Shown one piece after another: positions 6,540 through 10,150 of a DNA stretch of 10,150 nt. The DNA lies in contig JAPYPM010000073.1 in NCBI GenBank assembly GCA_029937635.1, forward strand, positions 1 to 10,150. Direction: 5' to 3'. Each line of letters starts with the position of its first letter. Position 1 is the first letter of the stretch. The DNA is from Nitrospinaceae bacterium (GTDB lineage: Bacteria; Nitrospinota; Nitrospinia; Nitrospinales; VA-1). The notes under the pieces are model-generated. The model saw only the letters and a list, made by a program, of their open reading frames with translations. It ran no database searches and was not told the DNA's origin. The translations under genes were made by a program, and so were the position numbers.

Positions 6540-8345
6540 ATGAAATTTAACTTCTTAAAGAAAAAACTAAAAAATCTAGCGATATTTACTCTGAGTCTAA
6601 TTATTTGCTTAGTTTTAATAGAAGGCGTTTTAATTTTTATTTCTACTGATGGTAATGACAATTATGAACGCACCAAGGAATTTAACGAAAAACACATCAG
6701 ATACAATAAACACGGCTATAGGGATTACGAATATAGCCTTAAAAAACCAGAAGGCATATTTCGAATTCTCGTTTTAGGCGACTCTCAAACCTTCGGACAT
6801 GGCATTAATGATTTGAAGGACACCTGGGTTAAAAAACTAGAATCACAACTTCAAAAAGAGGGAAGCAATGCAAGTATAGAAATTTTAAACATATCTGGCC
6901 CTGGATGGAATTCCGACACACACTTATATGAATTATTCAAAAACGGTTTTAAGTTTAATCCCGATCTAGTTATTTTAGCTTATGGTCTCAACGATATTCC
7001 ATTCCCAACCAGTTTTAATTGTAATAGCTCTGATCGGAAAATAACACCAAACATAAAAATTTTCCAAAATTCTAAATTAGCTAATTTTATAATTAAAATA
7101 ATTGATTTAAGAATTAATCAGCTTTTAGAAAAGGTCGGAGAGAAACCAAGTTATTTTGATTGTTTGAACCAAGCTTATGATTCTATGGGCTGGGAAATGA
7201 ATAAATTTTACTTAGATATAATGGGACTTGCGATGTCCATTAAGAAAATTCATTTCATGATTACCGTAATTCCTATAATTCACCAGTTAGATAATGACTA
7301 TCCTCTAATCAGTGCACATAAAAAGTTGAAAGAATATTCATATCAAAGAAGAATCGAATTTTTAGACTTATACGAAAAATCTTTTAAAAATATTAATACT
7401 AATTATTTAAGAATTTCTAAAACAGACCGTCACTTTAACGAGAGAGGGAGTGCTATTATAGCAAATACTCTTTTTATGAGGCTAAAAGGACTAACCAAGT
7501 ATAAAAACCTTTCATACTTTCATAAAGCTTTTTCTCTAAAAGAAACCTTAAATGAAAATCCTTTATTGATTAAATTGGATAGTCTAATTAATAAACAGAA
7601 CCCGATCAACACATTTATTCTAAATTCAGAAACTAAAAGTCTTCAAATAACTAGAAGTTTAACTCAACTTATCATCAAACAATTACAAAAAGAAAAAAAT
7701 AGAAGTAATCCTATTTCATTAACAGAAACTAAACTCAGTTTATCTGGAGACTATATTTATCATGAAAAAGTTACCTTCCACCCAAATTCAAAGTTACCCA
7801 ACATAAAAGAAAGCATTTCAAAAAAATCCGGCAGCTTTATTAAAACTATTGAACAAATCCAACCTGATACCAAAGCAGGCCTAGTTTCTCTTAAACTGGG
7901 ACAAAGGGAGTTTCAATTTGATTTTGAAGGTGATGAAAATCATAAAAGAATTAAACTTGAAAAAGATATTACTTTCCCAGATCCAAAGGTTCTAGATAAA
8001 TGGGTTTTTCACAATAACCATCCACCGTCTGAAGAGTATTCAAGAAAGGAACTTATTCAGAAGTTAATTGATATGACAATCAAGAACCCAAAGATTTATC
8101 ACATGCCAGGCGATATTAAGATTATTAACCAGGCCGACTATTTTGAGAACTTATCTAACGAAATCATTCCTCAAATGTATGATGAAAGAATTTTATTCCA
8201 AACATTCTTAATTTTCGGACGATATGGTGCTAAAGATTATGTAAATTTGTTAATAGAATTAATTGATAAAAATAAACCTTCATTAATGTCAGTTAATGCC
8301 GCTAACCGATATCGTCAGTTTTTCCTAGCTCCTAATTCCGATTGA
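6540..8345 (+). CDS. Membrane-anchored SGNH/GDSL hydrolase with long C-terminal extension (601 residues)
   Basis: A basic N-terminus and one hydrophobic segment (about residues 13-35) form a signal anchor, placing the rest in the periplasm. All SGNH blocks are present: 'ILVLGDSQTFGHG' with nucleophile Ser82, 'LNISGPGWNSD' with the oxyanion Gly near 120-122, 'VILAYGLNDIP' with Asn151, and 'SKTDRHFNERGSAIIA' with Asp296 and His298. It is therefore probably a catalytically competent esterase or acyltransferase. Following an AlgI-type MBOAT, it may take the role of AlgJ/AlgX or PatB, transferring acyl groups onto a glycan, or act as a deacylase. Residues about 320-601 form a Lys/Asn/Ile-rich region with no domain I recognise, which nearly doubles the usual length. 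It includes 'HMPGDIKIIN' (521-530) and a helical-looking C-terminus. The ATG at 6540 has no Shine-Dalgarno, only A/T sequence. Base use is A-rich, in line with its Lys/Asn content. Confidence 0.88.
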   Translation: MKFNFLKKKLKNLAIFTLSLIICLVLIEGVLIFISTDGNDNYERTKEFNEKHIRYNKHGYRDYEYSLKKPEGIFRILVLGDSQTFGHGINDLKDTWVKKLESQLQKEGSNASIEILNISGPGWNSDTHLYELFKNGFKFNPDLVILAYGLNDIPFPTSFNCNSSDRKITPNIKIFQNSKLANFIIKIIDLRINQLLEKVGEKPSYFDCLNQAYDSMGWEMNKFYLDIMGLAMSIKKIHFMITVIPIIHQLDNDYPLISAHKKLKEYSYQRRIEFLDLYEKSFKNINTNYLRISKTDRHFNERGSAIIANTLFMRLKGLTKYKNLSYFHKAFSLKETLNENPLLIKLDSLINKQNPINTFILNSETKSLQITRSLTQLIIKQLQKEKNRSNPISLTETKLSLSGDYIYHEKVTFHPNSKLPNIKESISKKSGSFIKTIEQIQPDTKAGLVSLKLGQREFQFDFEGDENHKRIKLEKDITFPDPKVLDKWVFHNNHPPSEEYSRKELIQKLIDMTIKNPKIYHMPGDIKIINQADYFENLSNEIIPQMYDERILFQTFLIFGRYGAKDYVNLLIELIDKNKPSLMSVNAANRYRQFFLAPNSD

Positions 8346-8527
8346 CACACTAAAAGTTGATGCAGTGTTTTTCAGTCCATTTTCCCCTCAACACAAACTA
8401 GCAATTCTATGTAAATGCCTTCTTTTATCTTATATTTTTTTAAAAAATAATTGCAACCTTTTATAGGTGTACAATTTAAATTTTATTAAAAATAGATAGA
8501 TGCAAGCAATAATATAGCTTCTACCAA

Positions 8528-8586
8528 ACAGGCTATCTCTTAACCTATATGGTTATTATTTACTTCATAACCACCTGTGCAACAGG
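8528..8586. repeat. Nested complementary segments, possible structured RNA
   Basis: ACAGG (8528-8532) can pair with CCTGT (8574-8578), enclosing a GGTTAT (8551-8556) / ATAACC (8567-8572) hairpin. CCTGT can instead pair locally with ACAGG at 8582-8586 around a 3-base loop, and TAACC (8541-8545) competes for GGTTA. Stems are only 5-6 bp, so this could be coincidence. Confidence 0.2.
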
Positions 8587-8831
8587 ACCCAAAATCCACC
8601 TATTGAATGAGTGCTAACATAACCATTGAAAGGCGGCACAATATATATCTAAGAGTTAAAGTAACGTATTTAGTTTCTACTTTCTGGATTTGAATATCAG
8701 AGGGGTAGAACAATTCCAATATCATCTAATTATTAAAGTCGGATTGCTTTAAAAATTTATTTTAAATGTTCAAGAACTTCTAGAGGTATACTAGTCTGTA
8801 GCCTACTTAGGTACTCCTTAAAAAACAATAA

Positions 8832-8876
8832 TACCTTCAAGATAAGTTTTAATTGTTCTTATCTTTAAATAAGGTA
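8832..8876. repeat. 45-base imperfect inverted repeat (14 paired bases)
   Basis: TACCTT (8832-8837) pairs with AAGGTA (8871-8876), and inside it AAGATAAG (8839-8846) pairs perfectly with CTTATCTT (8858-8865). An asymmetric internal loop (C on the left, TAAAT on the right) and an 11-base apical loop complete it. It lies between the convergent SGNH and cold-shock genes. On the minus strand it is followed at short distance by a T6 run, so it could be a back-up terminator for leftward transcription; otherwise it is unexplained. Confidence 0.5.
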
Positions 8877-8989
8877 ATCAATTTTTATATAATTTTAAGG
8901 TGTAGTTGAAGTTAGGGTATTGATAAAAAATTTATTAGTTTACTTTGAAGAATTTTTAAACCCTATTATGTTTAAGTTGATTATTTCAG

Positions 8990-9023
8990 GAAGGAAAACC
9001 CGGCAGAGCAAAAGCTCTACCGG
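8990..9023 (-). terminator. Intrinsic terminator of the cold-shock gene
   Basis: On the minus strand CCGGTAGAGC (from 9023) pairs with GCTCTGCCGG (to 9000) through a 4-base TTTT loop, with one mismatch (an apposed T-G, which is a wobble in RNA). It is followed directly by GTTTTCCTTCC. It begins 22 bases after the cold-shock stop codon. The GC-rich stem stands out strongly from the AT-rich surroundings. Confidence 0.85.
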
Positions 9024-9044
9024 TATAATCTTATTAGACGCGTG

Positions 9045-9245
9045 CTATTTTGGCACAACCTTAGTAGCCTGCGGACCCTTCTGGCCCATTGATTTTTCAA
9101 ATTCCACATTCTGGCCTTCATTTAGGGTTTTAAATCCTTCACCCTGAATTTCAGAAAAATGAACAAAGCAATCCTCCCCGTCCTCTGATTCTATAAAACC
9201 AAAACCTTTGCTTTCATTAAACCATTTTACTTTACCTACAGTCAT
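9045..9245 (-). CDS. cspA: CspA-family cold-shock protein
   Basis: The 66-residue product is a complete single cold-shock domain, a five-stranded beta barrel that binds single-stranded RNA/DNA and melts mRNA structure. It begins 'TVGKVKWFNESKGFGFI' with the RNP1 motif (Lys13-Gly-Phe-Gly-Phe17). RNP2 is 'DCFVHFSEI' (Phe27, His29, Phe30), with Cys26 where Val or Ile is usual. 'GFKTLNEGQNVEFE' and 'GPQATKV' complete the domain. Trp8, Phe15, Phe17, Phe27, His29 and Phe30 form the nucleic-acid face. The ATG at 9245 has an excellent AGGAGA Shine-Dalgarno at 9254-9259 with 8-base spacing, the best in the window, fitting high expression. It is monocistronic, with its own terminator and a long possible leader. 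Which paralogue it is, and whether it is cold-induced, cannot be read from sequence; the symbol is generic. Confidence 0.97.
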   Translation of the reverse strand: MTVGKVKWFNESKGFGFIESEDGEDCFVHFSEIQGEGFKTLNEGQNVEFEKSMGQKGPQATKVVPK

Positions 9246-9272
9246 TCGAATATTCTCCTACAATCTCGATAC

Positions 9273-9300
9273 AGCTTTTCAAGTCATTTTGAAAACAGCT
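9273..9300 (-). promoter_or_regulatory. Leader hairpin just upstream of the cold-shock gene
   Basis: TTTTCAA (9276-9282) and TTGAAAA (9289-9295) form a perfect 7-bp stem with a 6-base loop. It is extended by AGC (9273-9275) pairing with GCT (9298-9300) across a 2-base bulge. It sits 13 bases upstream of the Shine-Dalgarno of the cold-shock gene. Structured leaders that control translation with temperature are known for cspA in enterobacteria; a similar role here is inference. Confidence 0.35.
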
Positions 9301-9471
9301 CCCCGATACTTAAATTAAAAACCGGCTATACTCATAATTTCTGAAAAAGGCTTTTAAGACACCCCCCCAACCGATAGTGATTGGTGGAATAAAAATTTAC
9401 GTCCTATCCTAAATTACCCTGCGTGCACCTAAAATATAGCAAAAAATTTAGACAACCGATCTACCAACGTC

Positions 9472-9487
9472 ATTATATCACATTATA
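9472..9487 (-). promoter_or_regulatory. Tandem TATAAT boxes, candidate promoter of the cold-shock gene
   Basis: Read leftward, TATAAT occurs twice (9482-9487 and 9472-9477), ten bases apart. Either used as a -10 would start the transcript near 9465-9475 and give a leader of about 220-230 bases, long as in many csp mRNAs. No strong -35 is visible. The leader also includes a C7/G7 run (9362-9368) next to a 6-bp stem CCAATC-actatc-GGTTGG (one wobble). Confidence 0.3.
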
Positions 9488-9570
9488 AAATTTGAGGTAA
9501 AACTATTCTATTACAGACAGGGAAAGATTTAACCCGATTTAACTTCTTTTAACACCCCAGATGCCACCCC

Positions 9571-9607
9571 AAACAAAAAATGAGCTACGGTCTATAAACC
9601 GTAACCC
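9571..9607 (-). terminator. Intrinsic terminator downstream of tRNA-Pro
   Basis: On the minus strand GGGTTACGGT (9607-9598) pairs with ACCGTAGCTC (9591-9582) across a 6-base loop, ten pairs including two G-U wobbles. It is followed by ATTTTTTGTTT. It starts 15 bases after the tRNA 3' end and probably ends the Spy-like gene/tRNA transcript. Confidence 0.8.
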
Positions 9608-9621
9608 ATTGTTTAAAATGA

Positions 9622-9696
<75 letters not shown>

Positions 9697-9710
9697 ATAT
9701 TTTTTCTGCC

Positions 9711-10150
9711 CTAGTGCATCTTGGCCATTTTCAGCCTTTGCTCTGCAGTCATTAGGTTAAGAAGTTGTATCTTAGCATCAATCATTGCCATGATTTTATT
9801 AGTTTTCGACGCCACGATTTTTGCTCCTACTGCACGAATTCTCGCTTCATCAACTTTCCCGGAATGAACCTGGAGATCCAGGTCTACGTGCGCGATTTTA
9901 TGATCTGCCATAGCTTGAATTATTTTTTTCTTAAAATCTGCATCCAGTTCTTTCATTGTCTGGATCTGCGCATCAGTTAAACCCAATTTGTTTTTATAAT
10001 GCATCACATGCTTAAAAGGACTCTGGCCATGGCCTCCGTGTGAACCTTTCTTATGACCGTAAGATTTTCCATAGCCACCCATGGAACCATGTTTACTTTT
10101 CCCATGGCCAGACTTTCCATGTGAATATGATTTTGATTTACTGCCTTCAG
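9711..10150 (-). CDS. Spy/CpxP-like LTxxQ-motif protein with His/Gly/Lys/Ser-rich N-terminal region, N-terminus cut off by window edge
   Basis: The frame is open from the right edge to TAG at 9711-9713, about 145 visible residues. An ATG at 10082 is in frame, but the same composition continues upstream of it without a stop, so the true start and any signal peptide probably lie beyond the window. The visible N-terminal 55 residues are almost only Gly, His, Lys, Ser and Tyr ('SGHGKSKHGS', 'YGKSYGHKKGSHGGHGQS'). The rest is helical and has the paired Spy/CpxP signatures 'LGLTDAQIQTMKEL' and 'LMTAEQRLKM' near the C-terminus, with charged helices between. This family includes periplasmic chaperones and metal-stress sensors (Spy, CpxP, ZraP, CnrX-like). 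The His-rich segment suggests metal binding (zinc, copper or nickel), which is inference. It is followed after 14 bases by tRNA-Pro on the same strand. Confidence 0.85.
   Translation of the reverse strand, partial: EGSKSKSYSHGKSGHGKSKHGSMGGYGKSYGHKKGSHGGHGQSPFKHVMHYKNKLGLTDAQIQTMKELDADFKKKIIQAMADHKIAHVDLDLQVHSGKVDEARIRAVGAKIVASKTNKIMAMIDAKIQLLNLMTAEQRLKMAKMH

Larger units (their letters stand above)
8346..8989. other. Long gene-free region downstream of the SGNH gene
   Basis: About 640 bases hold no frame I can support on either strand. Just after the SGNH stop, ACACT (8347-8351) and AGTGT (8364-8368) followed by TTTTC could form a weak 5-bp terminator. Complementary segments at 8528-8586 and a strong hairpin at 8832-8876 are listed separately. 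Short open stretches are present, for example 8344-8463 continuing past the SGNH stop, but they resemble nothing known. It may be decayed sequence between two convergent transcription units. Confidence 0.5.

Noticed and set aside
8346..8370. Weak hairpin and T-run after the SGNH stop as a terminator
   Set aside because: The stem is only five pairs with a 12-base loop, followed by four or five T; too weak to list as a separate terminator.
8920..9147. 75-codon plus-strand frame across the cold-shock gene
   Set aside because: It is antisense to the cold-shock gene and its terminator; the minus-strand protein is unmistakable.
9765..9980. 71-codon plus-strand frame opposite the Spy-like gene
   Set aside because: It is antisense to the LTxxQ-family gene, with Cys/His-rich non-protein-like composition.

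Overview
The window is AT-rich (roughly one third G+C by eye) and fairly loosely packed, with several intergenic stretches of 300-650 bases. Gene content fits a Gram-negative bacterium: an alginate-type MBOAT acyltransferase with an SGNH hydrolase, a Spy/CpxP-like periplasmic protein, a YnfA membrane protein, a bacterial SemiSWEET, a CspA-type protein and a tRNA-Pro(UGG) without encoded CCA. The mix of a secreted formylglycine-enzyme-like protein, a pentapeptide-repeat protein and a plasmid/phage-type DUF932 protein suggests an accessory part of an environmental (possibly marine or aquatic) genome. I cannot fix the phylum from sequence alone.

Layout. At the left edge a secreted SUMF1/formylglycine-generating-enzyme-like gene runs leftward off the window (1-505, -). 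Divergent from it is a DUF932 gene (799-1719, +), whose stop codon lies inside a possible A/T-rich terminator, followed by a possible 49-codon membrane ORF (1763-1912, +). Three leftward genes with separate spacers follow: YnfA/UPF0060 (2038-2367), a 305-residue pentapeptide-repeat protein (2528-3445) and a SemiSWEET sugar transporter (3773-4033).

The centre is a rightward cassette that looks like surface-glycan O-acylation: an unrecognised 154-residue ORF (4254-4718), an AlgI-type MBOAT acyltransferase (4743-6143) and a 601-residue membrane-anchored SGNH hydrolase (6540-8345). MBOAT proteins move acyl groups across the inner membrane, and SGNH partners transfer or remove them on the periplasmic side. 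The 396-base gap between these two genes holds a short stretch resembling the N-terminus of thiamine-diphosphate enzymes, possibly the debris of a lost polysaccharide-cluster gene. The MBOAT gene carries a G8 tract near its 5' end, which could make it switchable by slippage.

A 650-base gene-free stretch with a strong 45-base hairpin precedes a leftward cold-shock gene (9045-9245) that has its own terminator, a good Shine-Dalgarno and a structured leader. At the right edge a Spy/LTxxQ-like gene with a His/Gly/Lys/Ser-rich N-terminal region (9711 to beyond 10150, -) is followed after only 14 bases by tRNA-Pro and then by one clear intrinsic terminator, suggesting a shared mRNA-tRNA transcript. 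I see no CRISPR array, complete insertion sequence, rRNA or replication origin.
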